Positions 43,865 to 53,672 of a stretch of DNA of 64,000 nt are shown here, one piece after another. Each line of letters opens with the position of its first letter. The first letter of the stretch is position 1. The position numbers and the translations under genes are program-made. The stretch is taken from the NCBI GenBank assembly GCA_023393115.1, contig JAEWMS010000030.1, positions 62,001-126,000 on the forward strand, given 5' to 3'. Under the pieces are notes generated by a model. It had not been told where the DNA came from, ran no database searches, and was given only the letters and a program-made list of their open reading frames with translations. The stretch is from Bacillota bacterium. GTDB taxonomy: Bacteria; Bacillota; Clostridia; Acetivibrionales; DSM-1351.

Positions 43865-45622
43865 CTATTTATTTAAGCTTTTTGCATATAGATCATATGC
43901 ATTCTGCTGAATAGCAAGATATCCAGCCAAATCCATGCTGTTAATCTTGTCTACATAAGTCTGCCAGGTACTGAGATCAAGATCACCTGTAATAAACTGA
44001 ACAGTAGCCTGATTTACAAATTTACCTATTGATACTGTGTAATCAGCAATTTTTTTAGCATCTTCTTCTGAGTAAGCGAGATTTGGAAGCATTGTGTTGT
44101 CGTCAGGTTTGTACTTTGAATATGCTTTACCACATTGATAAAGTAATGCTTCAACACTGGTCTCAGGGTTAGCACAGAACTGGCTAAGTCTGAAGTCATT
44201 AGTATTGTGGGTCATAACTGCATCTGGATCCCATACATATTTTACAAAATTCAAGCCTTCATCGCTATAGTCAGGCATTGAACTGCTTCTCAACTTCTTC
44301 GCAGGTATCTTTTCCCATTTTGCCTGTCCACCTGCAATTGAAGTTCCCTCTGTTACATAATCCCATGCTATACCCTTAGGTCCATTCTGTGTAATCAGAG
44401 TCATTTCTTCTGATCCGAGGAGATCAAAGAATTTAACAGCTAATTCAGGATTTTTACAGTCAGCGGATACTAAGCCATAGTTGCTCTGGAAATAATTTGT
44501 TGGATAGTAAGGAGCCAGCTGTACTCCATTTGGTCCTTTTAAAGGCTCTAAAATAACCCAGTCTTGATATGAACCTGGCTGCTCTTTTAAAAGTTCATCG
44601 GTATTACATGGCCACCAGCCACCTGGCGCCATGGCAGCCAATTGAGGAGTACCCTGTACAGTAGCCTTCTGCTGGTCTGCATTCTGGGTAAAGGTCTGTG
44701 AGTCTAGTAAACCTTCTTTATAAAGCTTGTTTAAATATGTTAATGCATCTTTGTACTCGTCTTTTGTAAACTGGAATTCAACCTTACCATTATTTACAAC
44801 AAAGCCTGCACCTACAACCGGGTTGGTATTTGACAATATGTTATTGTTCTGAATAAATGCATTTGTTATAAATGTAGTCGGATCAGTTGCCCAACCTCCT
44901 GCAGCAATATTACCGGTAAATGGAACTTCGTCGGCCTTTCCGTTGCCGTTAGGATCTTTCTCTTTAACAGCCTTCAAGAAGGTATACAGTTCATCGGTAG
45001 TTGTAGGTATTTTTCCACCCACCAGTTTGTCTACCCATGGCTTGTAAATCCACATTCTTGCCTGGAACATGCAATGGAAGCATTCATTATCGTCCCCATA
45101 GCAGTAAATATTTCCGTCAGGCATTGTTATATCTCCCAATCTTAACGGACTTACTTTGTTTAATTCATTCCAGTTAGGTGCATCTTTTAAGTAATCATTC
45201 AGCGGAATAATCAGGCCCTGCTTCCCATACAGCATAGTTTCAGCTTTAGACCATTTTGTTGATAAGAATATGTCCGGTAATGTTTCTCCGCTGGCCATAA
45301 GCAAGTTCAGCTTGGTTTTTCCGTCATCTCCAGTAACAACATGTTGAAAATCAATTTTTATGTTTTGCTCTTTCTCTAGATAATCTGTAACATAATTGTT
45401 TTTGTAATCAGCGTTCTCACCAGAATAAGGAGTCATTACGAATGCAGTTAATGTGGCTTTCTCCTTTAATGGAAATGTAATTTCGGACTTCTGAGCCTCA
45501 ACACTTGAATTAACGGCAGTTGAACTTGCAGTGCTTTCAGTATTGGTTCCTGATCCACAGCCTGTCAATAACAAAGCTATGGCCGAGGCACAAACAACAG
45601 CTTTTGATACAAACTTCTTCAT
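43865..45622 (-). CDS. Sugar-binding lipoprotein of the second importer
   Basis: A 585-residue LplA-like binding lipoprotein (lipobox LLLTGC, then a Ser/Thr-rich linker). It has the long size of oligosaccharide binders (KVEFQFTKDEYKDALTYLNK, ATVQGTPQLAAMAPGGWW). It is not closely similar to the first pair. The start at 45622 follows AGGAGG by seven bases; the frame open to 45676 has none. It is last in its operon, after both permeases, and is followed by a strong terminator. Confidence 0.92.
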   Translation of the reverse strand: MKKFVSKAVVCASAIALLLTGCGSGTNTESTASSTAVNSSVEAQKSEITFPLKEKATLTAFVMTPYSGENADYKNNYVTDYLEKEQNIKIDFQHVVTGDDGKTKLNLLMASGETLPDIFLSTKWSKAETMLYGKQGLIIPLNDYLKDAPNWNELNKVSPLRLGDITMPDGNIYCYGDDNECFHCMFQARMWIYKPWVDKLVGGKIPTTTDELYTFLKAVKEKDPNGNGKADEVPFTGNIAAGGWATDPTTFITNAFIQNNNILSNTNPVVGAGFVVNNGKVEFQFTKDEYKDALTYLNKLYKEGLLDSQTFTQNADQQKATVQGTPQLAAMAPGGWWPCNTDELLKEQPGSYQDWVILEPLKGPNGVQLAPYYPTNYFQSNYGLVSADCKNPELAVKFFDLLGSEEMTLITQNGPKGIAWDYVTEGTSIAGGQAKWEKIPAKKLRSSSMPDYSDEGLNFVKYVWDPDAVMTHNTNDFRLSQFCANPETSVEALLYQCGKAYSKYKPDDNTMLPNLAYSEEDAKKIADYTVSIGKFVNQATVQFITGDLDLSTWQTYVDKINSMDLAGYLAIQQNAYDLYAKSLNK

Positions 45623-45701
45623 GACTTTTCCTCCTAAATTGTTTTTATGATAATAAAACATTTTCTTTGAGCTCATAAGAAAATTTTTTTATTATTTGTT
45701 A

Positions 45702-46592
45702 TTAACCCTTTACCGATCCTATCATAACGCCTTTTACAAAATGCTTCTGGACAAAAGGATAGAGTATCATTAGCGGAAGGCTGCTAACTACTATAGTACC
45801 GTATTTCAACATTTCGCCAAGATACTGATTCCTGAGCCTTATTTCAGGATCAACCCCAGATTGCGACAAATCTGTACTTCCCATAAGAAGAATTCCTCTT
45901 AATATAAGCTGTAACGGGTATTTCTCTTCCGAGCGTAAATATATTAATGCTGAGAAATATGAATTCCACAAAGCTACTGCCACCCAAAGACTGATTACGG
46001 CTATTATGGGCTTTGACAGTGGAATTACTATTTTAAGTAAGAACTTGAAATCGTCACAGCCATCCAATCTGGAAGCCTCCAGTAACTCTGAAGGTATATT
46101 TTGTTTGTAATAAGTTCTCGCAACGATGACATTATATGCACTCAAGGCTGAGGGCAATATAATAGCCCAAATGGTGTCAATCATATGTAATTGTTTGACC
46201 AGCAAATATGTCGGTACCAGTCCCCCATTAAACATCATTGTGAATAAGAAAATCCCCATGAAAAATTTCTTTCCCTTTATATCATCCCTTGAAAGTGGGT
46301 AGGATGCCATAATAGTTAACACTACGCTTACGATGGTTCCTGTTACCATGTAAATAAGAGAGTTCAAATATCCTGTCCATATGGGACCATAGGCAAATAC
46401 CGTTTTATATCCCAATAATGTCGGCTCAACCGGCAATAATTTTACTCTTCCGGTCATCAATGCGTCTCCTGAACTAAATGAGCAACTTATCAGATAAATA
46501 AACGGGTACATCACAGCCAGCAAAAATATAGCCAGAAGAGTATGATTAGTAATATTAAATATTCTGTCCTGTATACAATGTTTGGTCTTCAT
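45702..46592 (-). CDS. Sugar ABC permease, LplC type (second importer)
   Basis: A 296-residue CUT1 permease with six hydrophobic segments and the coupling motif EASRLDGCDDFKFLLKIVIP, ending FVKGVMIGSVKG. AAGGGG precedes the ATG. It lies 52 bp after its partner and 80 bp before the binding-protein gene. No ATPase gene is present. Confidence 0.93.
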   Translation of the reverse strand: MKTKHCIQDRIFNITNHTLLAIFLLAVMYPFIYLISCSFSSGDALMTGRVKLLPVEPTLLGYKTVFAYGPIWTGYLNSLIYMVTGTIVSVVLTIMASYPLSRDDIKGKKFFMGIFLFTMMFNGGLVPTYLLVKQLHMIDTIWAIILPSALSAYNVIVARTYYKQNIPSELLEASRLDGCDDFKFLLKIVIPLSKPIIAVISLWVAVALWNSYFSALIYLRSEEKYPLQLILRGILLMGSTDLSQSGVDPEIRLRNQYLGEMLKYGTIVVSSLPLMILYPFVQKHFVKGVMIGSVKG

Positions 46593-46643
46593 TCCAAATC
46601 CCCTTTTATAATGAATTATTTATGTAATGATCTCTGAAATTAG

Positions 46644-47615
46644 TTACCATAAGCTTTCACTTGTAAGTTTTTTACTAATTTTATTCACAATCAACAGCAA
46701 TACAAGGCCTACTCCTGATTGAAATAATCCTATTGCCGTAGAATAAGCAAAGTCCGGTATTGATGACACCAGTGCAATTTTATAGGCATAGGTCGATATT
46801 ATTTCAGATGCACTAAGGTTATTTGGGTTCTGCATTGCAAGTACCTTTTCATAGCCAACGTTCAAAATTCCGCCAACATTAAGAATAAGTAATATTACAG
46901 CTGTAGGAATAATTGCAGGCAGATCAATATGTCTTATTCTCTGCATAATAGTTGCTCCATCGACTATAGCTGCTTCATGAAGCTGCATATCTACACCTGA
47001 CAAAGCCGCCATATAAATAATTGCGTTAAAGCCCACTGTCTGCCATATTCCTGACCATACATACAGTGATGGAAAAGCCGAGGCATTGGCCAGGACATTC
47101 ATTCCTGTAATACTGTAAATTAAGCTGCCAAGGGCACCAGTCTTTATATTAAAGAGTATATTTACCATACCGACAAGTACTATTGTTGATATGAAGTAAG
47201 GAAAATATGATATGAGCTGTACTGCTTTTCTATATTTAACATTCAGAACATAATTAAGGCTTATGGCCAAAATAATTGCACATGGAAAGCTAACCAGCAT
47301 TGAATATACAGAAATCCATATGGTATTGCGCAGGCACTCAATAAAATTATAATTTTCGAAAAATCTTATAAAATTTGCTAACCCAAAGTTATCTGCCCAG
47401 GGACTTCCCAATATTCCTGCTCTTATATTGTAGTTCTTAAATGCTATAATAGCCCCGTACATGGGATAATAACTGAATATCACTAAAAATATTATTGGTG
47501 GTAGTAATAAAGTGTATAACTGCCAGGTACCTTTAAAATGTTTTACCAAACTGTTACTTGTACTGATGGTTACCTTTTCAGTTCCAGGTGCATCCATGTC
47601 TCTCGTTGTTTGCAT
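46644..47615 (-). CDS. Sugar ABC permease, LplB type (second importer)
   Basis: A 323-residue CUT1 permease with six hydrophobic segments and the coupling motif HEAAIVDGATIMQRIRHIDLP. The ATG at 47615 follows AGGAGC by seven bases. It is first in the second importer operon, downstream of lacZ and a long palindrome. The substrate is probably a galactose-containing oligosaccharide, judged from the adjacent beta-galactosidase. Confidence 0.92.
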   Translation of the reverse strand: MQTTRDMDAPGTEKVTISTSNSLVKHFKGTWQLYTLLLPPIIFLVIFSYYPMYGAIIAFKNYNIRAGILGSPWADNFGLANFIRFFENYNFIECLRNTIWISVYSMLVSFPCAIILAISLNYVLNVKYRKAVQLISYFPYFISTIVLVGMVNILFNIKTGALGSLIYSITGMNVLANASAFPSLYVWSGIWQTVGFNAIIYMAALSGVDMQLHEAAIVDGATIMQRIRHIDLPAIIPTAVILLILNVGGILNVGYEKVLAMQNPNNLSASEIISTYAYKIALVSSIPDFAYSTAIGLFQSGVGLVLLLIVNKISKKLTSESLW

Positions 47616-47809
47616 CAAACTAGCTCCTATTCCAGCAGTATAAATCTGCTAATAATGAAATTGTAAAGTGAAGATGTTCTTAGACTATCTGAGCCTAATT
47701 TAAACATCAAAAATTGACAATGTAAATATTCAAAACTTTATACTCTGTGCAAATGTTTTTCACAGTCTCAGGTAGCTAAAAAATACATAAAAATTCGGAC
47801 AAAAACCCC

Positions 47810-47857
47810 AATCAGGCACCTAAAAAAATGCAAATGCATTTTTTTAGGTGCCTGATT
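47810..47857 (-). terminator. Perfect 23-bp palindrome after lacZ
   Basis: Arms at 47810-47832 and 47835-47857 match perfectly with only two bases between. They include ATCAGGCACCT and seven As. It is followed on the minus strand by GGGGTTTTTG. It should end the lacZ transcript, and because of its symmetry would also stop transcripts from the other side. Confidence 0.75.
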
Positions 47858-47912
47858 TAACAGTTTGCCTGCCTCTACGTGCAAGCCTATTATACCTTTC
47901 TCAGTAATAGAT

Positions 47913-50900
47913 TCAAACCACTTCTATAATAAAATTATAGTGGTAACAACCTTTGCCAATGCGATACTCAGGATGAATATTTTTAGACCAGCCGTTGTCT
48001 CCTCCCAAGCCGGCATGCACATGGTCTATATTGAGATGAACAAATTTATCCTTTATCAGCTCCTGCTCATACATTGCTTTATCGCAAGCCTCCACAGAGT
48101 AATCATGAATATCAAAATGGAAGGGTATAGCTCCAGAGATTCGTAAACCATAGCCTTTTTGATCCTGTATAAGGACATATCTCACATCTTCTTTTCCACC
48201 GCACTCCACAGGCTTCACATAGGGTGTATACTGTTCAGGGACATTACTGCTGTAACAGCCTATATGGGCTGCTTCCTTTCTGTCGGCGTAATTCTCCCAG
48301 GGTCCTCTTCCATACCAGGTTATTTGCTGTTTATCCTCTGGAAGCATCAAAGAAAGTCCTATTCTCGGAATTGTTTCACCGGGACAATTATTAATAACTG
48401 TTTTATCAACCTCAATACCACTGCTGCCTATTCTGTACTGTGTGGAAACAAGCAATTTATCATCATTGTATGCCACATTTGCAAAAATAAAAATTTGCAT
48501 ATCAGAAACTACGCTATCTATTTTTATGGAATTTATTTTTAGATTATTTAAGCCCCAGGCTTTCCAATCGGTTGCATAATTGCCTCCGGAATTTCTGCAG
48601 CCTTCATCAATACCTGTAGCAGCCCGGTAAAAATTATCCCCGCATCCCCAAAAGCTCTCAGTTCGGTTAAAAACCGCCTTTGTAAATATACAGTTTTCCT
48701 TGTCAAAACGTACTTCGGTATTTTCTCCCAGTATCAATATTTCCCTGGAAGTTTCCTGCATTGTCAGTTTATTATGGTTAATACATACCTCCTGCCTCTT
48801 AACCACTGACTCCTTTAGAGGGATTTGATAAGTATAAATAACATGTCCCCTTTTTGAATAGGGCGTATCCTCATTTAAGGAGACTGTGATGTTCACAAAA
48901 GCTTCACCGGATATATTTTCGGGTTTCAAAACATAATCCAGAATATCCGACTGTCCGGGAGCTGTAAAATACTGTTTCATAACTCCTCTATCCACAATTT
49001 TTCCGTCGCACTGCAGTTCCCAACCAAGGCATAAATGACTCAGGTCCTTAAACATATAATTGTTCTTTATTTTATAGGCTCCTGTTTCGGGGTATGGGCT
49101 TCCATCATAATAAATCATCACAGGAGCCTGGCAATTCTTTATTTCAAATGCCGCCGGCTTCCAGCTCAAATCAGGCAGAACCACTCCATTCAGACACATG
49201 TCCTCTATGGGATCAACCACCTCTTCATTAAAGGCCCCTCCATATACATATCTTGAGACCCCTTTTTCCTTCTGTACCAAGGCCTTATCCTGGAAATCCC
49301 ATATGAACCCGCCTTGGAAACGCGGATACTTTTCCACCAGGTCCCAATACATTTTAAAGTTCCCATTACTGTTGCTTTTTGCATAGGCATACTCACACAT
49401 TATAAAGGGTCTCAGATCCTCATGCTCGGCCATCTTTTGTTCTACCCAGCCTTTGGGCGGATACATTGCGCATATTATATCGGTAATATTCCTTTCAGGG
49501 TTGCAGGATTCATACTGAACATACCTGGTCCTGTCATATTCTTTAATCCAGCCATACATGGCCGCCTGATTTGCCCCTGCCCCCGATTCATTTCCCAGAG
49601 ACCAGGTAATTACTGAAGGATGATTTTTATCCCTGAGTACCATCCGGGTAGCACGTTCCATATATGCAGCAGTCCACTCTGCCGAAGCACTTAACTGTCC
49701 GCCGAACTCGTGGGTTTCAATATTGGCTTCATCCACAACGTATATCCCAAGCTCATCACATAGTTCATACCATTCGCTGGCGTGTGGATAGTGGCTTGTC
49801 CGAACGGCATTGAAATTGAGCTGTTTCATTGTTAAAAGCTGCTGTCTCATGTATTCCTCAGAAACATACCTGCCTGTTTCGGGACAGAATTCGTGCAAAT
49901 TTACACCCCGGACCAGCAGTCTCCTGCCGTTCAAATAGAGTACACCGTCCCTGCCTATTTCAACTTTTCGGAAGCCTACTTTTGTACTTTCAATATCTGT
50001 GACACACCCGTTTTTATCTATGGTTTCCAATATTAATGTATATAAATAGGGTTCCTCTGCTGACCATAAGTGAGGATTTTCCAATAGTTTAGATGAAAAA
50101 GCAGTAAACCTAGGCTCCAGATAGACGCTACACTTGGCATAGGGTTGACTCTGAAAAACAGTTACTAATTCTTCTTCAGCGTTATATAGGCTTAATCTCA
50201 CATGACATTCTCCATAACCCCTGACTTTGTTGTTCGGTTGGAGCATTACCCTCAGTTCGGCTTCATTAAAGTTATTGTCCTTAAAAAGGGTTTCAACCTT
50301 ATAGTCGAGGAGCCTCTGTTTGGACTTTGCATATATTTTCACATCCCGGTAAATCCCGGACAGGTGCCAATAATCCTGATCCTCAAGGTACGAACCGTCA
50401 CAATATTGAAGGACTTTTACCGCCAGTTCATTTTTGCCCTTTTGAACCACATGTGTAATATCAAAGGAAGCGTCCAGCTTGCTGTCCTTTGAGAAGCCTA
50501 TTTCCACTCCATTGACCCAGAGGTAAAAACAGGCCTCTACTCCCCCGAATTCAATAAATACATCTTTCCCATCGAAATAGTCCGGTACTTCAAAATAAGT
50601 CCGGTAGCAGCCTGTAAGGTTTTTCTCGGGTACCAGGGGTGCGTTGTATTCCACCTGTCCCTCGGCAATCTCTATCTCATAATGAGATCCGACTCCCTCC
50701 CTCTTGAAGGGATACTTAACATTGGTATAAACAGGCTTGCCGTATCCATGCAGCTCCCAGTTTGATGGCACAGGTATATCCTCCCAGCCGGAAGTATCAT
50801 AATTTAATTGGTAGAAACCTTTCGGCGCCAGCTGAGGATTTTCAGCAAGCTTGAATTTCCATTTCCCCCTCAGACTTTTTACATATTTTGAAGCCCGTCG

Positions 50901-51005
50901 GTCACAGCTCATTGCCTGTTCAACAGATTCATAAGCTCCGTAGGGAGAATGCATTGGATATCTGTTTATTTGATTTATATACTGATTTTCCCATTCTCTG
51001 TTCAT
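47913..51005 (-). CDS. lacZ: GH2 beta-galactosidase
   Basis: A 1030-residue LacZ-type enzyme with all five expected domains: sugar-binding jelly roll (PVPSNWELHGYGKPVYTNVK), Ig-like domains, barrel and C-terminal beta-galactosidase small chain (YGRGPWENYADRKEAAHIG). The acid/base glutamate is in SLGNESGAGAN and the nucleophile in MCEYAYAKSNSNG. There is no signal peptide, so it removes galactose in the cytoplasm from oligosaccharides brought in by the adjacent importer. AAAAGGAG precedes the ATG. It is divergent from an AraC regulator, which is the natural candidate to control it. Confidence 0.96.
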   Translation of the reverse strand: MNREWENQYINQINRYPMHSPYGAYESVEQAMSCDRRASKYVKSLRGKWKFKLAENPQLAPKGFYQLNYDTSGWEDIPVPSNWELHGYGKPVYTNVKYPFKREGVGSHYEIEIAEGQVEYNAPLVPEKNLTGCYRTYFEVPDYFDGKDVFIEFGGVEACFYLWVNGVEIGFSKDSKLDASFDITHVVQKGKNELAVKVLQYCDGSYLEDQDYWHLSGIYRDVKIYAKSKQRLLDYKVETLFKDNNFNEAELRVMLQPNNKVRGYGECHVRLSLYNAEEELVTVFQSQPYAKCSVYLEPRFTAFSSKLLENPHLWSAEEPYLYTLILETIDKNGCVTDIESTKVGFRKVEIGRDGVLYLNGRRLLVRGVNLHEFCPETGRYVSEEYMRQQLLTMKQLNFNAVRTSHYPHASEWYELCDELGIYVVDEANIETHEFGGQLSASAEWTAAYMERATRMVLRDKNHPSVITWSLGNESGAGANQAAMYGWIKEYDRTRYVQYESCNPERNITDIICAMYPPKGWVEQKMAEHEDLRPFIMCEYAYAKSNSNGNFKMYWDLVEKYPRFQGGFIWDFQDKALVQKEKGVSRYVYGGAFNEEVVDPIEDMCLNGVVLPDLSWKPAAFEIKNCQAPVMIYYDGSPYPETGAYKIKNNYMFKDLSHLCLGWELQCDGKIVDRGVMKQYFTAPGQSDILDYVLKPENISGEAFVNITVSLNEDTPYSKRGHVIYTYQIPLKESVVKRQEVCINHNKLTMQETSREILILGENTEVRFDKENCIFTKAVFNRTESFWGCGDNFYRAATGIDEGCRNSGGNYATDWKAWGLNNLKINSIKIDSVVSDMQIFIFANVAYNDDKLLVSTQYRIGSSGIEVDKTVINNCPGETIPRIGLSLMLPEDKQQITWYGRGPWENYADRKEAAHIGCYSSNVPEQYTPYVKPVECGGKEDVRYVLIQDQKGYGLRISGAIPFHFDIHDYSVEACDKAMYEQELIKDKFVHLNIDHVHAGLGGDNGWSKNIHPEYRIGKGCYHYNFIIEVV

Positions 51006-51186
51006 AATCTGCTCCTTTTATCTTATTTGGTATGTAAAAGTTATTCATTCTCCATTCTTATAATACAATTGTATATATGCATATTATATGATACTTTATA
51101 TTCAGACGAAATATTTCTAATGGTCATTATTTTATCCGTTTTGGTATAATTCAGGCAGAAGTTTGCCTCTCGGAAAGGATTGAGTT

Positions 51187-52011
51187 ATGGAAACAAAAAA
51201 AGAAGTTGTTTATCGTTGTATAGGAGCAGACCCCACCAACGGTATTCTGGCCTGCGGCTTTATGCCAAAAACAACAGCCGAACAATCTCAGTACAATTTT
51301 ACCATCGATTATTACAGCGGGTTTCTGTTACTATCCGGGAGTGGCCGCTATTATACCCCTGACATGAAAACAATACCTATCCGGGCAGGAGATTTTGTAC
51401 AGCGAATACCAGGGGTCTGCCACTCCACAGAGATAACTCCCGACGGCAGCTGGGTTGAATTTTTTATCAGCTTTGGCCGTTCCACCTACAATTACCTAAG
51501 CAGTCTGAACCTGCTGCCGTCAGATACTCCAGTAATTCAGTCACACTATGATGAAAACCTGCTGCAGCAATTTACCCTGTTGTTACATAAACTAAAGACG
51601 GCGGAAGATAGCGAGCTTCCTTTTATAACTCTTAAAGCTCAGGAAATAGTACTGTCCATTGTCAACCGTCCTTCGGTGACCGCCTCTGCCGGTTCCACCA
51701 GGGAGGTAATTAAGCAAGCCTGTCGACTACTCTCAGGTGATATTCACAAGGAGGTTTCCCTTGAAGAGGTGGCTGCTGCCCTTCACATGAGCTATGAAAA
51801 CTTTCGCAAACAGTTTCGCAGGTATGTTGGTGTTTCTCCTTTACAATATAGAATCGAACAGAAAATGAAACACGCCAAGCTTATGCTATTATCTGGTGTA
51901 TCTATTAAGGAAACAGCTCAGCTTACCGGCTATAGCGACGCCTATTCCTTCACAAAACAGTTTACCCGCTGCGTGGGCATCTCTCCGGGCCGCTTTAAGA
52001 AAATGCCTTAA
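51187..52011 (+). CDS. AraC-family regulator divergent from lacZ
   Basis: A 274-residue regulator: a cupin-type sensor (about 30-140, PIRAGDFVQRIPGVCHSTEI) and the paired helix-turn-helix (LEEVAAALHMSYENFRKQFR, then ETAQLTGYSDAYSFTKQFTR and GISPGRFKK). AAAGGA precedes the ATG. The 180-bp gap shared with lacZ is AT-rich and has several short palindromes but no site that I can assign. It probably activates lacZ and the second importer. Confidence 0.88.
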   Translation: METKKEVVYRCIGADPTNGILACGFMPKTTAEQSQYNFTIDYYSGFLLLSGSGRYYTPDMKTIPIRAGDFVQRIPGVCHSTEITPDGSWVEFFISFGRSTYNYLSSLNLLPSDTPVIQSHYDENLLQQFTLLLHKLKTAEDSELPFITLKAQEIVLSIVNRPSVTASAGSTREVIKQACRLLSGDIHKEVSLEEVAAALHMSYENFRKQFRRYVGVSPLQYRIEQKMKHAKLMLLSGVSIKETAQLTGYSDAYSFTKQFTRCVGISPGRFKKMP

Positions 52012-52200
52012 TTTTAACTGTAACACTTATCTGACGTTAATAAACCCCACTTTTTTAATTTTTAATATTCTATTTTATTTTTCATATAAAATTTTCATAA
52101 CAATTCTATAGTGCAATTGACTAGTTAATTTTTCAGTGATATCCTACCAACATAATGTGCTCTTATAAGTAGAGTCTAAAGACAAGGAGTGAAGTAGCTA

Positions 52201-53616
52201 ATGAAAAAACAAGGTTTTAATCCTTATCTTCCGTCCTGGGAGTATATCCCTGACGCTGAACCCTATGTTTTTAACAACAGGGTTTATGTTTATGGTTCCC
52301 ATGACAGATTTAACGGATATGTATATTGTATGAATGATTATGTCTGCTGGTCGGCACCAGTTGATGATCTCGGCAACTGGACTTATGAAGGTGTTATTTA
52401 CCAAAAGACTGATGATCCTCTCAATCCTGACGGCAGCATGTGCCTTTATGCCCCTGATGTCACTGTAGGCCCCGACGGAAGGTATTATTTATACTATGTG
52501 CTGGACAAGGTATCAATCGTGTCTGTTGCCGTATGTGATACCCCTGCAGGTAAATATGAATTTTATGGCTATGTACATTATCAAGATGGTACCCGTCTTG
52601 GTGAAAGGGCAGATGATCAGCCTCAGTTTGACCCAGGAGTACTTACCGAGGGGGATAGAACTTACCTCTATACTGGATTTTGTCCTGTAGGCGACAAATC
52701 AAGAAAAGGGCCCATGGCAACAGTTTTGGGGCCTGATATGCTGACAATTGTGGAGGAACCTGTATTCATAGCCCAAAGTGAGCCTTACAGCAAGGGCAGC
52801 GGCTACGAAGGACATGAGTTTTTTGAAGCCCCTTCCATCAGAAAGAGGGGAGATACCTACTACTTTATTTATTCCTCAGTGGTATTCCATGAGCTATGTT
52901 ATGCTACAAGCAAGCATCCTACAAAAGGTTTTGAGTACAAGGGAGTTATTGTGAGCAACAGCGATCTTCATATTGATACTTACAAGCCTGCCCAAAAGCC
53001 AATGTTCTACGGTGCAAACAACCATGGCAGCATAGTTGAAATTAAAGATAAATGGTACATTTTCTATCACAGACACACCAATGGAACAAATTTCAGCAGA
53101 CAGGGCTGCGTCGAGGAGATTAAGTTTTTAGAGGATGGCACCATTCCCCAGGTGGAAATGACCTCCTGCGGCTGTAATGGCGGACCTCTGGAAGGACGTG
53201 GAGAATATGCCGCATATCTGGCCTGCAACCTGTTCTGTTCAGAAGAGTCTTTATACACCGATTGGACAGCTTCCTGGATGAACAATCAGTTTCCAAAGAT
53301 AACTCAGGACGGAAGAGACGGAGACGAAGAGATTGGATATATTGCCAATATGAAAGCTTCAGCCACAGCCGGCTTCAAATACTTTGACTGCAAGGGCATT
53401 ACAAAGGTAAAAATCAAGGTTCGTGGATACTGCCAGGGTGACTTTGAAGTAAAAACCAGCTGGGATGGTCCTGCCCTTGGAAAGATATCTGTGGGTTTCA
53501 CCAATGTGTGGAAGGAATATTCTGCCGATATAGCCATTCCTGATGGAGTACAGGCATTGTATTTTACTTTCACAGGTAGTGGAAGTGCGCATTTTGCGTC
53601 ATTTACTCTTGAATAA
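52201..53616 (+). CDS. GH43 glycosidase with C-terminal CBM6-like domain
   Basis: A 471-residue protein. The five-bladed propeller (1-310) has the catalytic residues D18 (YIPDAEPYVF), D144 (QFDPGVL) and E209 (EFFEAPSI). The C-terminal 130 residues resemble a CBM6 sandwich (MKASATAGFKYFDCKGITKV, ALYFTFTGSGSAHFASF). A binding domain on a protein with no signal peptide is unusual. Activity is probably beta-xylosidase or alpha-arabinofuranosidase, or possibly galactan-directed given lacZ next door; I cannot decide. AAGGAG is 11 bases before the ATG. A terminator follows at once. Confidence 0.9.
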   Translation: MKKQGFNPYLPSWEYIPDAEPYVFNNRVYVYGSHDRFNGYVYCMNDYVCWSAPVDDLGNWTYEGVIYQKTDDPLNPDGSMCLYAPDVTVGPDGRYYLYYVLDKVSIVSVAVCDTPAGKYEFYGYVHYQDGTRLGERADDQPQFDPGVLTEGDRTYLYTGFCPVGDKSRKGPMATVLGPDMLTIVEEPVFIAQSEPYSKGSGYEGHEFFEAPSIRKRGDTYYFIYSSVVFHELCYATSKHPTKGFEYKGVIVSNSDLHIDTYKPAQKPMFYGANNHGSIVEIKDKWYIFYHRHTNGTNFSRQGCVEEIKFLEDGTIPQVEMTSCGCNGGPLEGRGEYAAYLACNLFCSEESLYTDWTASWMNNQFPKITQDGRDGDEEIGYIANMKASATAGFKYFDCKGITKVKIKVRGYCQGDFEVKTSWDGPALGKISVGFTNVWKEYSADIAIPDGVQALYFTFTGSGSAHFASFTLE

Positions 53617-53627
53617 ATTTTTCTACT

Positions 53628-53671
53628 AAAAAAGGTTACCAGACGCCAATCGCGTTACGGTAACCTTTTTT
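53628..53671. terminator. Bidirectional terminator between GH43 and MFS genes
   Basis: AAAAAAGGTTACC (53628-53640) pairs perfectly with GGTAACCTTTTTT (53659-53671). Ts follow on either strand, so it serves the GH43 gene and the convergent MFS gene. Confidence 0.9.
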
Positions 53672-53672
53672 T

